Below the pieces are notes generated by a model, which searched no databases, was not told the origin of the DNA, and saw only the letters and a program-made list of their open reading frames with translations. From Dioscorea cayenensis subsp. rotundata (taxonomy: Eukaryota > Streptophyta > Magnoliopsida > Dioscoreales > Dioscoreaceae), in NCBI RefSeq assembly GCF_009730915.1, contig NC_052488.1:23287868-23351867 (forward strand): a DNA stretch of 64,000 nt. The letters run 5' to 3'. Below, piece after piece: positions 24,302 to 37,296 of this stretch (positions are counted from its first letter, which is position 1; the number at the start of each line of letters is the position of its first letter). Made by a program: the position numbers and the translations under genes.

Positions 24302-26980
24302 AATTATATATATATATAAGTTCGAGGGATAGAAGTGTGATAATTTTTGGCTCGACCAACCACAAGTAACGCAATCACCACGTAAACAGAGCAAGCAAGA
24401 GAAAAGGAGATACACGACTGGACACTGCAGCTGCACACCTGGCTTACGCTCAAATGCAGACTCGAGCCCTCGAGGAAAACAATCCACCCAGCAGGCAGAC
24501 AACGAGACAGTCTGACACACTCTACCACCGAAACAACGACAAAAATTAACCACCCCTAGCATCGGCTGTGATGGCGTTCTCCTCACCCACACACCAGATT
24601 TCTTAGCATGAGGGTTCATCCCAAACTCCTCAGCGGTATCTTATATGCGTGCCTTTAAGTTGGACATCTTCCAAAGCTAGGCGTTAGCAACTCTAGTTGC
24701 GGTGACTCTAGCCTGGCAACGCGGCACCTACTAATCCCGCGAGTTTTGGCTCATTCCTGACCACGAGCTTGAGACTCCCTCCAGCTCTCCTCCGGGTCAT
24801 AAAGAAGAACTCTCTATGCTTCACTCTATTATGATTTGCAAGAAGAAGTCTTAGAATGTGGAGGTGGGATAAATCACATCGGAAGGAAAAAGAGAGCGCT
24901 CCGCCTACCCTCGACTCATCCTCTCGACCCTCTTCGACCTTGGCAAAATCTATTCCTAAATGATCATGATCACTCATCAAAAGGGATTATTAGAATAGGT
25001 TCTTAACCTAGTGTCACTCTTAGGGAAAACCAAGCATCAAACACACAAGATTAAAACTCAAATAAATTCTCAATTAAAGAAAACACAATAAAAGTCCAAA
25101 GAAACAAATACATCCTAGAAAGGTTTACGTGTCCAGTGCCTGCTATAGGGTTTAGCTCTCCACAGAACGATACAAAAATCAAAGATGAGTCTCAAATGAA
25201 AGTGCTAACAATCTATAAAGATACCTCTTTTGTCCCATGATGATGGCCTCCAAGAGTCGCTCCTCCTTCACAAAGACTCCTCCGTCGGGCCTAGAGCACA
25301 CCTCAACAAAGTCGATGTCGAGCAGCGTACTACCCCAATAACTCTCTTTCCAAAGGAAATGGATGTCGAAAGGCGCAGAAGCACTCTCGAACCTTGCAAA
25401 GAAAACTTTCTACAAAAACTAGTCACGCTCCATCTCCCAAGATAGAAAAACTATCCTCGAAAATAAGTTTTTAAATCTGATCTATTTAAACCCTCATCCC
25501 GGGAATCCACACGGCCATGTGAAAAATTCACATGGCCGCGGTGGAATTTCCACACTGCAGATGGAATTTCCACACCATGTGGAATTTCACTTCACTATAA
25601 ACCACTCAGACGGATCTTTCAAATACCATTTGCGCTTTTCTTCTACAGGCCGCGCATACACAAATCCTTGTAGGTAAGTAATGGCCATTTCTTAATGCAT
25701 AAAACCATGTATGAGAGCTTTTGAAATCTTTGAACAACGCAACATGAACGTGTGACTATTGACGTGCCCTTCTGCTCAACACCTATTCACTTAAACTCTC
25801 TAGGAAGTTGGCACACACTCTCGTGTATAAAATCATGGCTTTTCATATTTTGCTCGGTATGTTGCACAGAAAAGCGTCCAGAACCTTCATGACTCATTTC
25901 GCATTCTTCTCTCGCATGACATACGCCTTCACAACCCTAAATGCACAAACAAACACAAAAACACAATAATGAGCCATATAAAGAGCTGATAAAACAATGC
26001 TCGATTATAAGTAAAACATACTAATTGTGTGCGTACATAAGCACTTATCACTGCGCGCACTCAGCAAAGGCGCTGAATCCATCTCTCAATCAAAGATAGC
26101 ATCCAGATTCGACCTTTTCCAAGTAAACTGTCAAGTTCGATGCGCCATAAAAATCTTCAGATTTGATCTCTTTCATTCGTCCAAGGTTTGGTATTTAATA
26201 TGTCATTCACTAAACTCGATCTACACTCTCGTCCAAGCTAAAGCCTTCGATATCTCAAGCACGATCTTAACTGCATCCTAGCTTGGGTCGTCGATCATCT
26301 TCGATCTGGGTACTTGCCAAGCATAATTTTCTTAGCTATCTTGTTACCAAAACTTGATTTGCACTCATCCAAGTTTACACTTGGCCTTCAATATCTTCCA
26401 AGCATGATTTCTCTTTCATCCAAAGCTTTCGGGTCGTCAATCATCTTCCAAATCTAAGTATCATGCCAAAGAAAGCTTACATTGCATAGCTCTGAATAGC
26501 TCCTGCCCATAGTAGCTTTGGATCTTTTCTTCTCAAATTACATTTCTTAATTATGGTCCTGAGAATCATGTTTGCAGTTGTCGCCTTACCTCTTAGTTGT
26601 GTGTTTTCAAATAACCCGCACCAACTAAGCTCCATATAATCCTTGGTCACCAAGAAATGATCTTTGCCAACAAAGATTATTCCTCCCTTTAGGAATATCA
26701 CTTCACTTGGTCTTTGATAAATCTCTCATGAAAGGAATTTACTAAAATAGATCATCATAGCTACAAAGCTCAAACCTGACCAAGAGATTCTTTCCACCCG
26801 TGATGCTCGTGCTAAGTAGATTTTGCTTTCATTTGTTGATCCATTGAGAGGAATTCTCCAGAAATACAAAGCTCCTCACATGATCTTCTAGCCTTTTATT
26901 ACCATCATTTCACTTTTTGCTACATCATGAGCTGTCTTTTTCCAAGTCATTATCCTTGTTACATTGTTTAGCCGATCATG
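24302..26980 (-). mobile_element. LTR-like and unclassified retroelement debris
   Basis: 24350-24500 matches the copia-like piece at 17395-17566 in pattern (GCAATCACCACGTAAAC, GCAAGAGAAAAGGAGATACA). 24650-25700 has an LTR-like look with GGTTTACGTGTCCAGTGCCT. 25510-25590 contains a tandem CCACATGGCCG / GGAATTTCCACA run. 26040-26900 is more GC-balanced, with repeated TCTTCGATC/CATCTTCCAAGC words. Open frames here are short and unrecognised. Confidence 0.3.
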
Positions 26981-28632
26981 ACACATCACCATTGCTTGCC
27001 CAGTCAACTTTTGTTTATCATATAATGTCAATTTGTTTCCGGATCTAACAATATATATATATATATATATAGATATATGGGGCCAGTTTAAATATTGTGG
27101 GGAAGGTCATATAGTAGCTGCCCATAATTAATGTTGTGATAGACACATTCATTTCTAATAATGTTTTAAAAGATATTATTCATTAAATAAATTTAATGAA
27201 AGAGATGACTAAAACACACACACACACAGACGTTAAGAGGACATGTATTTCTAGTACCAGGTGAAAAGTAGAGAGTACACAATTATCTTGCACAATATTG
27301 AACTATCTTGTTGCGGTGAATGTCTATATCCACACTATTAAAATAAATAAAGAACTATATACCATCATAGAGTAAAGAGTTCTACAGTTGTGAGATTGAA
27401 AAATGAGTTGCACTATGCTTTTGCTACAGGTAGAAATCTCCTCTGCCAAAGACCAAACTTTGCACGAAACCACTCACACATGTGATTTTTCACACTTGCA
27501 GACATAGAAACGAAATAGCTATGATAAGTTCTAATTCATAATATTATTTTGTACAAATGATAGGTACTTGGTCCAGCTAGGTTTCTAAATCTCATAGAGG
27601 CTTAGGCTATAAGGGTTAGTGTTTCCACTCGAGTTTTGTTTTGTATAATCGTTATAGCTCCTCGTCAAAGAAAAATTATTAGTACTTGTGGTACTATATA
27701 TTGTCCACGCTCAAGTTGAAGCGACTCGTTTCAAAGTGATAAATCTTTAAGAATTTTAACTTAGTGGAATAAAGTGATGTTTTTGCTCAATAATGTGAAT
27801 TGTAATGAGACACATACTTTTGAGATTGCAAAAAAGTTTGCATGGATATATATAGATTTACAGATATATACAGCAGGTTTAAAATATTGTGAGAGAATCA
27901 TATAGTAGTTGCCCGTAATTAATGTTGTGATAGACACATTCATTAGTAATAATGTTCTAAAAGATATTTTTCATTAAATAAATATAATGAAAAGTAAATT
28001 TTTTTAAACAAAAAACCCCACACACAAGATTAATAGAAAAATATATTTCTTGTCCCCAAGTAAAAAATCGAGAGATAATAATAATAATAATTATTTTATA
28101 ATATCGAACCATCTTAGTTGTGGTGAATGTCATTATCCATTCTATTAAAAATAATTAAATACATAAATATCATCATAGGGTCAAGAGTTCTACGGCTGTG
28201 AACTGACATTGAAGGCACTAGTTTTTACAAGTAAAAATCTTTCCGCTAAAAATCAAACTTTGCCAAATCTTTCTTTCACATGGATTTTTCACATGGTAGA
28301 CATTATACGAATAGGCTATGATAAGTTTTAATTCATAATATTATTTGTACAAATGATCGGTATTTGGTCCAGATAGGTTCTAAATCGTAAAAGGCTAGGT
28401 CATATCTTTGATTGAGTTTTCATTTTTGATTAGTCTATGATTATAGCTCCTCGTCAAAAAGAATCATTGGAACTAGGGTACTATATATCGTCCACGTCAA
28501 GCTAGTTACCCTTCAAAGTGATAAGCTTTTAAGCATTTTAATTGAGTGGAATAAAGTGATGTTTGCTCAATAATGTGAGATTGTAATGAGACACAATACT
28601 TTGAGATGGCAAAAATGTTTGCATCTATATAT

Positions 28633-29040
28633 AAAGAGGATCAATCCTCCATGAACTTTCATATATTTAAAAATCTATGAACGTTGATGGAGACACGTTG
28701 ATTTCAATCCAACGGTTAGTGCTCGCTTTTAATGAAAATTATTATTGTGCTTATGAACAATAGCACAGTGAAAAGTAAGATGTACATTGTTTTGATATGA
28801 AATGTTCAATTAATTCAGTATAGTAACTAAATCAAACTCAGCCATCCAAATCCATTTTCTACTAGACCTAGATTGCAGAGAGAGGCACCTTTCATCCCTA
28901 GTGCCGTACAGTCATTGCACAGTCGTAGATCGTTGTTCATGAACCAATACGTGACTATCTCTCTCATACTTAGTCTCACTCTTTCTTTTTCAAATCTGGG
29001 GACGTTTCTGTGGTTGTCCCCAGATGATTTTTATTCATAT
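28633..29040. mobile_element. TA-flanked block inside an array monomer (copy 1)
   Basis: Between the TATATA tract of the monomer and the next GGTTTAAAATATTG landmark there is about 400 bp absent from the short monomers. It starts AGAGGATCAATCCTCC (an imperfect palindrome) and ends GGTTGTCCCCAGATGATTTT before (TA)n. It is bounded by TA repeats on both sides. Confidence 0.6.
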
Positions 29041-30058
29041 ATATATATATATACAACAGGTTTAAAATATTGTGATAGACACATTCATTACTAATAATGT
29101 TTTTAAAGATATTCTTCATTAAATAAATTAAATGAAAAGTAATATTTTTTTAAACAAAAAACCCCCCACACACAAGATTAATAGAAAAATGTATTTCCAG
29201 TACTAGGTGAAAAGTAGAGAGATAATAATTATTTTTTTTCTTTTACAATATCGAACTATCTTGTTGCGGTGAATGTCTTCATCAACACTATTAAAAATAA
29301 ATAAATAATTACATACCATCATGGAGTAAAGAGCTCTACAGTTGTGAACTGACAATGATTGCACTAGTTTTTATAGGTAGAAATCTCTCTGCCAAAGACC
29401 AAACTTTTCCAAAACCTCTTTTCACATAGATTTTTCACTTGGTAGACATAGTACGAATAGGCTATGATAAGTTCTATTTTATAATATTATTTGTACAAAT
29501 AATAGGTACTTGGTCCAGCTATGTTCTAAATGATAATAGGCTGGCGAGGGCATATGTTTGATCGAGTTTTTTTTTGTTTTTTTTTCTATGGTTATAGCTC
29601 CTCGTCAAAGAAAAATTATTAGTACTTGGTGATATTTATTGTCCACGTCAAGTTAGTTACCGTTCAATGTGATAAACTTATAAGCATTTTAACTTAGTGG
29701 AATAAATTGATGTTTGCTCAATAATGTGAATTGTAATAAGACACAATACTTTGAGATTGCAAAAAAGTTTACATGGATATATATAGATTTACAGATATAT
29801 ACAGCATGTTTAAAATATTGTGAGAGAATCGTATAGTAGTTGCCAATAATTAATGGTGTGATAGACACATTTATTACTAATAATGTTCTAAAAGATATTC
29901 TTCATTAAATAAATCTAATGAAAAGTAAATTTTTTTAAACAAAAAACCCCACACACAAGATTAATAGAAAAATATATTTCTTGTCCCCAAGTAAAAAATC
30001 GAGATATAATAATTATTATTATTATTATAAAATATCGAACTATCTTGGTTGTGGTGAA

Positions 30059-30763
30059 CATGGGCGGCTTAAGGTAACTGGAGGCCTAAAGAGAAATTTT
30101 AGAATAAACACTCTAATTTATTTAATAAAAAATAAATTTTATTTAGATTTTATTTTAATAAATACTTTTATTTGTCTTTCTCCATGTTAAACTCATGATG
30201 AAGAGGTATATTTAAACTTTGTGAGTAAAACTCGTAAAAGTAAAAATATAACAATATAAAAACTACAAAAACTTTCATTTACGATAAAAAAATTAATATT
30301 ATATTAATTTTGCAAAAATAAATGCATGAAAAAAGCCAAAATAGAGGATAAAAAAGAATTTTGAAAAATTAGTTAAAGAAGATATGAGATTAATTAAGCG
30401 TCAAAAATAAAAATATTTAAGATCTTACTGTGTTATTTTAACTTTTAAAAGTTACCTAAGATTATATAACATTGGTTAAATATTAAATTAAAATATTTTT
30501 ATATTATGATAATTATTGGGAATCCTTCAAAATTATAAGTTTTAAAATTATTATTAAAAAATCTAAAGATGAGGGCTTGGAATTTAAATTATTATTAAAA
30601 AAAATCTAAAAATGAGGCCTTAATATTAAAATTATTATTAAAAAAATCTAAAAATGAGGCCTTAATATTAAAACTATTATTAAAAAAATCTAAAGATAAA
30701 GCCTTAAAAATCGTTGCGGCCTAAAGCAATTGCTTCATTGGCCTTACCCTTGAGCCGGCCCTG
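30059..30763. mobile_element. Non-autonomous hAT-like element, 705 bp
   Basis: It has a perfect 8 bp target duplication GTGGTGAA (30051-30058 and 30764-30771), the hallmark length for hAT. The ends are CATGGGCGGCTTAAGG and, inverted, CAGGGCCGGCTCAAGG. Other array monomers have the uninterrupted GGTTGTGGTGAATGTC, i.e. the empty site. The interior has 3-4 tandem copies of a roughly 45 bp unit (AAAATCTAAAAATGAGGCCT, 30540-30710) and no transposase. Confidence 0.88.
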
Positions 30764-31288
30764 GTGGTGAATGTCTTTATCCATTTTATTAAAATAATTA
30801 AATACATAAATATCATCATAAAATGAAGGGTTCTACAGCTGTGAACTGACATTGAACGCACTAGGTTTTACAAGTAAAAATCTTTCCGCTAAAAATCAAA
30901 CTTTGCCAAATCTTTCTTTCACATGGATTTTTCACATGGTAGACATTATACGAATAGGCTATGATAAGTTTTAATTCATAATATTATTTGTACAAATGAT
31001 CGGTATTTGGTCCAGATAGGTTCTAAATCGTAAAAGGCTAGGTCATATCTTTGATTGAGTTTTCATTTTTTGATTTTTTTTTAGTTTTTTTCTATGATTA
31101 TAGCTCCTCGTCAAAAAAGAATCATTGGAACTAGGTACTATATATCGTCCACGTCAAGCTAGTTACCCTTCAAAGTGATAAGCTTTTAAGAATTTTAATT
31201 GAGTGGAATAAAGTGATGTTTGCTCAATAATGTGAATTGTAATGAGACACAATACTTTGAGACGGCAAAATGTTTGCATCTATATATA

Positions 31289-31694
31289 AAGAGGATCAAT
31301 CCTCCATGAACTTTCATATATTTAAAATCTATGAACGTTGATGGAGACCGTTGGATTTCAATCCAACGGTTGTGCACTGTTTAATGAAAATTATTATTGT
31401 GCTTATGAACAATAGCACAGTGAAAAGTGAGGTGTACATTGTTTTGATATGAAATGTTTAATTAATTCAGTATAGTAACTAAATCAAACTCAGTCGTCCA
31501 AATCCATTTCTACTAGACCTATAGTTGCAGAGAGAGACCAGAACAACCCTAATGAACCGGGTACCATGGTCGAGCACTGTTCAGGACGTTGTTCATGAAC
31601 CAATATGTGCCTATCTCTCTCATACTTAGTCTCACTCTTTCTTTTTCAAATCTGGGGACGTTTCTGTGGTTGTCCCCAGATGATTTTTATTCAT
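31289..31694. mobile_element. TA-flanked block inside an array monomer (copy 2)
   Basis: Same block as 28633-29040, collinear from GAGGATCAATCCTCC to CCCCAGATGATTTT, with few differences. It again replaces the single TA tract of short monomers. Confidence 0.6.
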
Positions 31695-32147
31695 ATATAT
31701 ATATATACAACAGGTTTAAAATATTGTGATAGACACATTCATTACTAATAATGTTTTTAAAGATATTCTTCATTAAATAAATTAAATGAAAAGTAATTTT
31801 TTTTTTAAACAAAAAACCCCCCACACACAAGATTAATAGAAAAATGTATTTCCAGTACTAGGTGAAAAGTAGAGAGATAATAATTATTTTTTTCTTTTAC
31901 AATATCGAACTATCTTGTTGCGGTGAATGTCTTTATCCACACTATTAAAAATAAATAAATAACTACATACCATCATAGAGTAAAGAGCTCTACAGCTGTG
32001 AACTGACAATGATTGCACTAGTTTTTATAGGTAGAAATCTCTCTGCCAAAGACCAAACTTTTCAAAAACCTCTTTTCACATAGATTTTTCACTTGGTAGA
32101 CATAGTACGAATAGGCTATGATAAGTTCTAATTTATAATATTATTTG

Positions 32148-32628
32148 GGGAAAAGTACAAAAAAAACCCATGTGGTTTCCGAGTTTTGCAAAATAAGGAA
32201 TGAGGAATTTTTTTTTCGATTCTATGATATGTGGTTTTCCAGATTTGCAAAAAGGGGAAAAACCGTTAACGGCGTTAACTTTTCCAGTTTTGGCAGCGGC
32301 AAAATTGTTTATTTATGTAAAAAATCACTATGTGGGCTTTAGCAAGATTTTTCAACATGATTTTGTTTGATTTTTACGATTTAAGTTTTTCTTGTTTAGT
32401 GAAATTTTTGGAAGAAAAATAAATTTAAAAATATATTTTTATGTAATATAAGTTGATTTTTAAATAAAATGGCGATTTTTTTTGCTCTGTGAGTTAACTA
32501 CTCGTTAATTGGTAGATAATCGGTTTTTCCTTTTTGGAAATCTAGAAAACCACATATCATGAATCGATTCCTCATTCCTTATTTTGCAAAACTCAGAAAC
32601 CACATGGGTTTTTTTTTGTACTTTTCCC
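32148..32628. mobile_element. MULE-type MITE, 481 bp, with long TIRs
   Basis: Perfect 9 bp target duplication TATTATTTG (32139-32147 and 32629-32637). The ends are inverted repeats of about 120 bp beginning GGGAAAAGTACAAAAA, with the shared blocks CCCATGTGGTTT, GTTTTGCAAAATAAGGAATG and ATGATATGTGGTTTTC. The paralogous monomers read straight through TATTATTTGTACAAATG, so empty sites exist. No coding capacity; it would need an autonomous MULE in trans. Confidence 0.9.
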
Positions 32629-33685
32629 TATTATTTGTACAAATGATAGGTACTTGGTCCAGCTATGTTCTAAATGATAATAGGCTGGCGAGGGCATATG
32701 TTTGATCAAGTTTTTTTTTGTTTTTTTTTTCTATGGTTATAGCTCCTCGTCAAAGAAAAATTATTAGTACTTGGTAATATATATTGTCCACGTCAAGTTA
32801 GTTACCGTTCAATGTGATAAACTTTTAAGCATTTTAACTTAGTGGAATAAGTTGATGTTTGCTCAATAATGTGAATTGTAATAAGACACAATACTTTGAG
32901 ATTGCAAAAAACTTTGCATGGATATATATAGATTTACAGATATATACAGCAGGTTTAAAATATTGTGAGAGAATCGTATAGTAGTTGCCAATAATTAATA
33001 GTGTGATAGGCACATTTATTACTAATAATGTTCTAAAAGATATTCTTCATTAAATAAATCTAATGAAAAGTAAATTTTTTTAAACAAAAAACCCCACACA
33101 CAAGATTAATAGAAAAATATATTTCTTGTCCCCAAGTAAAAAATCGAGAGATAATAATAATTATTATTATTATAAAATATCGAACTATCTTGGTTGTGGT
33201 GAATGTCTTTATCCATTTTATTAAAATAATTAAATACATAAATATCATCATAAGGTGAAGGGTTCTACAGCTGTGAACTGACAATGAACGCACTAGTTTT
33301 TACAAGTAAAAATCTTTCCGCTAAAAATCAAACTTTGCCAAATCTTTCTTTCACATGGATTTTTCACATGGTAGACATTATACGAATAGGCTATGATAAG
33401 TTTTAATTCATAATATTATTTGTACAAATGATCGGTATTTGGTCCAGATAGGTTCTAAATCGTAAAAGGCTAGGGCATATCTTTGATTGAGTTTTCATTT
33501 TTTTTTTTCTTAGTTTTTTTCTATGATTATAGCTCCTCATCAAAAAAGAATCATTGGAACTAGGTACTTTATATCGTGGACGTCAAGCTAGTTCCCCTTC
33601 AAAGTGATAAGCTTTTAAGAATTTTAATTGAGTGGAATAAAGTGATGTTTGCTCAATAATGTGAATTGTAATGAGACACAATACT

Positions 33686-33923
33686 TTCCCCTTCAATCAA
33701 TTCAGCATATTAACTAAATCAAACTCAGCCGTCCAAATCCATTTCTACTAGACAATAGTTGTAGAGAGAAACCAGAACAACCGTAATGAACTGGGTACCA
33801 CGATCGAGCACTGTTCATGACGCTGTTCATGAACCAATATGTGCCTATCTCTTTCATACTTAGTCTCACTCTTTCTTTTCCAAATCTGGAGATGTTTTTG
33901 TGGATGTCCCCAGATGATTTTTA

Positions 33924-33926
<3 letters not shown>
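33686..33926. mobile_element. TA-flanked block inside an array monomer (copy 3, 5'-deleted)
   Basis: Only the right-hand part of the ~400 bp block remains. It joins abruptly at ACACAATACTTT/CCCCTTCAATC. The following (TA)n at 33930-33959 is the longest in the array. Confidence 0.55.
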
Positions 33927-33960
<34 letters not shown>

Positions 33961-35430
33961 TAATAGGTATAAAATATTGTGAGAAGACCACATAGTAGTT
34001 GCCCGTAACTAATGTTGTGATAGACACATCCATTACTAAAAATGTTTTAAAAGATATTCTTCATTAAATAAATCTAACAAAAAGTAATTTTTTTCTTTTA
34101 CCATATCGAACTATCTTGTTGCGTTGAATGTCTTTATCCACACTATTAAAAATAAATAAATAACTACATACCATCATAGAGTAAAGAGCTCTACAACTGT
34201 GAACTGACAATAATTGCACTAGTTTTTATAGGTAGAAATCTCTCTGCCAAAGACCAAACTTTTCCAAAACCTCTTTTCACATAGATTTTTCACTTGGTAG
34301 ACATAGTACGAATAGGCTATGATAAGTTCTAATTTATAATATTATTTGTACAAATGATAGGTACTTGGTCCAGCAAGGTTCTAAATCATAATAGGCTGGC
34401 TAGGGCGTATGTTTGATCGAGTTTTATTTTGTTTTTTTTTCTATGGCTATAGCTTCTCGTCAAAAAAAAATTATTATTACTTGGTACTATATATTGTCCA
34501 CGTCAAGTTAGTTACCATTCGAAGTGATAAGCTTTTAAGCATTTTAACTTAGTGGAATAAAGTGATGTTTGCTCAATAATGTGAATTGTAATGAGACACA
34601 ATACTTTGAGATTGAAAAAAAGTTTGCATGGATATATATAGATTTACAGATATATACAGCATGTTTAAAATATTGTGAGAGAATCATATAGTTGTTGCCC
34701 GTAATTAATGTTGTGATAGACACATTCATTACTAATAATGTTCTAAAAGATATTCTTCATTAAATAAATCTAATCAAAAGTAAATATTTTTTAAACAAAA
34801 TCCCCCACACACAAGATTAATAGAAAAATATATTTCTTGTCCCCAAGTAAAAAATCAAGAGATAATAATAATTATTTTTATTTTATAATATCGAACTATC
34901 TTAGTTGTGGTGAATATCTTTGTCCATTTTATTAAAAATAATTAAATACATAAATATCATCATAAGGTGAAGGGTTCTACAACTGTGAACTGACATTGAA
35001 CGCACTAGTTTTTACAAGTAAAAATCTTTCCGCTAAAAATCAAACTTTGCCAAATCTTTCTTTCACATGGATTTTTCACATGGTAGACATTATACAAATA
35101 GGCTATGATAAGTTTTAATTCATAATATTATTTGTACAAATGATCAATACTTGGTCCAGATAGGTTCTAAATCGTAAAAGGCTAGGGCATATCTTTGATT
35201 GAGTTTTGTTTTTTGTTTTTTGTTTAGTTTTTTTCTATGATTATAGCTCCTCGTCAAAAAAGAATCATTGGTACTTGGTACTTTATATCATCGAGTCAAG
35301 CTAGTTCCCCTTCAAAGTGATAAGCTTTTAAGCATTTTAATTGAGTGGAATAAAGTGATGTTTGCTCAATAATGTGAATTGTAATGAGACACAATACTTT
35401 GAGATGGCAAAATGTTTGCATCTATATATA

Positions 35431-35838
35431 TAGAGGATCAATCCTCCATGAACGTTCATATATTTAAAAATCTATGAACGTTTATGGAGACCATTAATTG
35501 GATTTCAATCCAACGGTTGTGCACTGTTTAATGAAAAGTATTATTGTGCTTATGAACAGTAGTACAGTGAAAAGTAAGATGCACATTATTTTGATCTGAA
35601 ATGTTCAATCAATTTAGCATAGTAACTAAATCAAACTCAGCCGTCCAAATCCATTTCTACTAGACGTATAGTTGCCGAGAGAGACCAGAACAACCATAAT
35701 GAACCGGGTACCATGATTGAGCACTATTCATGACGTTGTTGATGAACCAATATGTGCATATCTCTCTCATACTTAGTCTCACTCTTTCTTTTTCAAATTT
35801 GGGGATGTTTTTGTGGATGTCCCTAGATGATTTTTATT
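35431..35838. mobile_element. TA-flanked block inside an array monomer (copy 4)
   Basis: A fourth, more diverged copy, again from AGAGGATCAATCCTCC to CCCTAGATGATTTT, followed by TA/GATA repeats. Confidence 0.6.
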
Positions 35839-36483
35839 CATATATATATATATATATAGATAGATAGATATATACAATAGGTTTAAATATTGTGAGAAGA
35901 TCATATAGTAGTTGCCCATGTTGTGATAGACACATCCATTACTAATAATGTTTTAAAATCCATTACTAATAATGTTTTAAAAGATATTCTTCATTAAATA
36001 AATCTAATGAAAAGTAAAATTTTTTTAAACAAAAAGCCCCACACTCAAGATTAATAGAAAAATGTATTTCTTGTTCCAGGTGAAAAGTAGAGAGATAAAT
36101 ATTATTTTTTTCTTTTACAATATTAAACTATCTTGTTGCGGTGAATGTCTTTATCCACACTATTAAAAATAAATAAATAACTACATACCATCATAGAGTA
36201 AGGAGTTCTACATGGCTGTGAACTGACAATGATTGCACTAGTTTTTACAGGTAGAAATCTCTCTGCCAAAGACCAAACTTTGCCAAAACCTCTTTTCACA
36301 TGGATTTTTCACCTAGTAGACATAGTACGAATAGGCTATGATAAGTTCTAATTCATAATATTATTTGTACAAATGATAGGTACTTGGTCCAGCTAGGTTC
36401 TAAATCATAATAGGCTAGCTAAGGCTTATCTTTGATTGAGTTTTGTTTTGTTTTTTTTTAAATTTTTTTATAGTTTTTTTCTA

Positions 36484-36625
36484 GAGTTCATTTTGCCTGC
36501 TACCAAAACCAAGAAATTCCCTAGTTGTGACCTATCACAATCCAACATGTGACACATGTGTCAGGCTGTGACAGGTCAAAACTTGAAAATACTCTGATTC
36601 TGAAACCAAGTAAGATGAGCTTCTA
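36484..36625. mobile_element. Small foreign insertion in an array monomer
   Basis: About 140 bp interrupts the conserved TTTTTCTATGGTTATAGCTC segment. The insert contains an inverted repeat around ACATGTGACACATGTGTC flanked by GACCTATCACA / TGTGACAGGTC. TTCTA-like words lie at both edges but I cannot fix a target duplication. A small palindromic MITE is likely. Confidence 0.5.
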
Positions 36626-37296
36626 TAGTTATAGCTCCTAGTCAAAGAAAAATTATTGCTACTTGGTACTATATATCGTCCCCGTTAAGTTAGTTACCCT
36701 TCAAAGTGATAAGCTTTTAAGCATTTTAACTGAGTGGAATAAAGTGATGTTTGCTCAATAATATGAATTGTAATGAAACACAATATTTTGAGATGGCAAA
36801 ATTATATATATAGATGTATATAGATATATACCGCAGGTTTAAAATGTGAGAGGGGATCATATACAGCAAGTTATAGTTCCCCATAATTAACATTGTGACA
36901 GACACATTCATTATTAATAATGTTCTGAAAGGTAAGCTTTTAGCTAGGCATTTTGACTGAGTGGAATAAGGTGATGTTTGCTCAATAATGTGAATTGCAA
37001 TGAGACACAATACTATGAGATGGCAAAAAGTTTGCAAGTATATATACATACACACACAGTAAAAGAATTTAAAAATAAAATAATGATGCTGATAATAATA
37101 ATTATGTTTTTAAATGATGACCACTAAAATCTTTTTAATAAATCCAAATTTTATATGATATGTGGCACAAAACAAAAACTTGTATACATATAAAAACAAA
37201 ACAAACAAATTAACATATGGAAAACTAAAAGTAACATCACAAGATATTATAATCGGCGATATTAACACAGATGCTCTTTAAGGATGTAGGTTTAGC

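Larger units (their letters stand above)
27081..37070. repeat. Large tandem array of ~0.75-0.85 kb monomers
   Basis: About ten diverged, same-orientation copies. Copies start at or near the landmark GGTTTAAAATATTGTGAGAG: 27081, 27871, 29052, 29801, 31708, 32941, 33961, 34661, 35878 and 36831. Each monomer then carries ACACATTCATTACTAATAAT, AAAACCCCACACACAAGATT, GTGAACTGACAATGATTGCA, CTCTGCCAAAGACCAAACTT, GGTACTTGGTCCAG, ATAGCTCCTCGTCAA, GATAAGCTTTTAAGCATTTT and GTGATGTTTGCTCAATAATG. Short and long monomer types partly alternate. Several later insertions sit inside it (separate entries). No ORF is conserved between monomers, so this is noncoding satellite-like DNA. Confidence 0.9.

Noticed and set aside
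24230..24619. 129-codon minus-strand open frame
   Set aside because: It lies in copia-like LTR sequence and shows no protein domain.
27061..37080. CRISPR-like regular repeats
   Set aside because: Monomers are ~0.8 kb direct tandem copies, not short repeats with unique spacers, and the DNA is eukaryotic.
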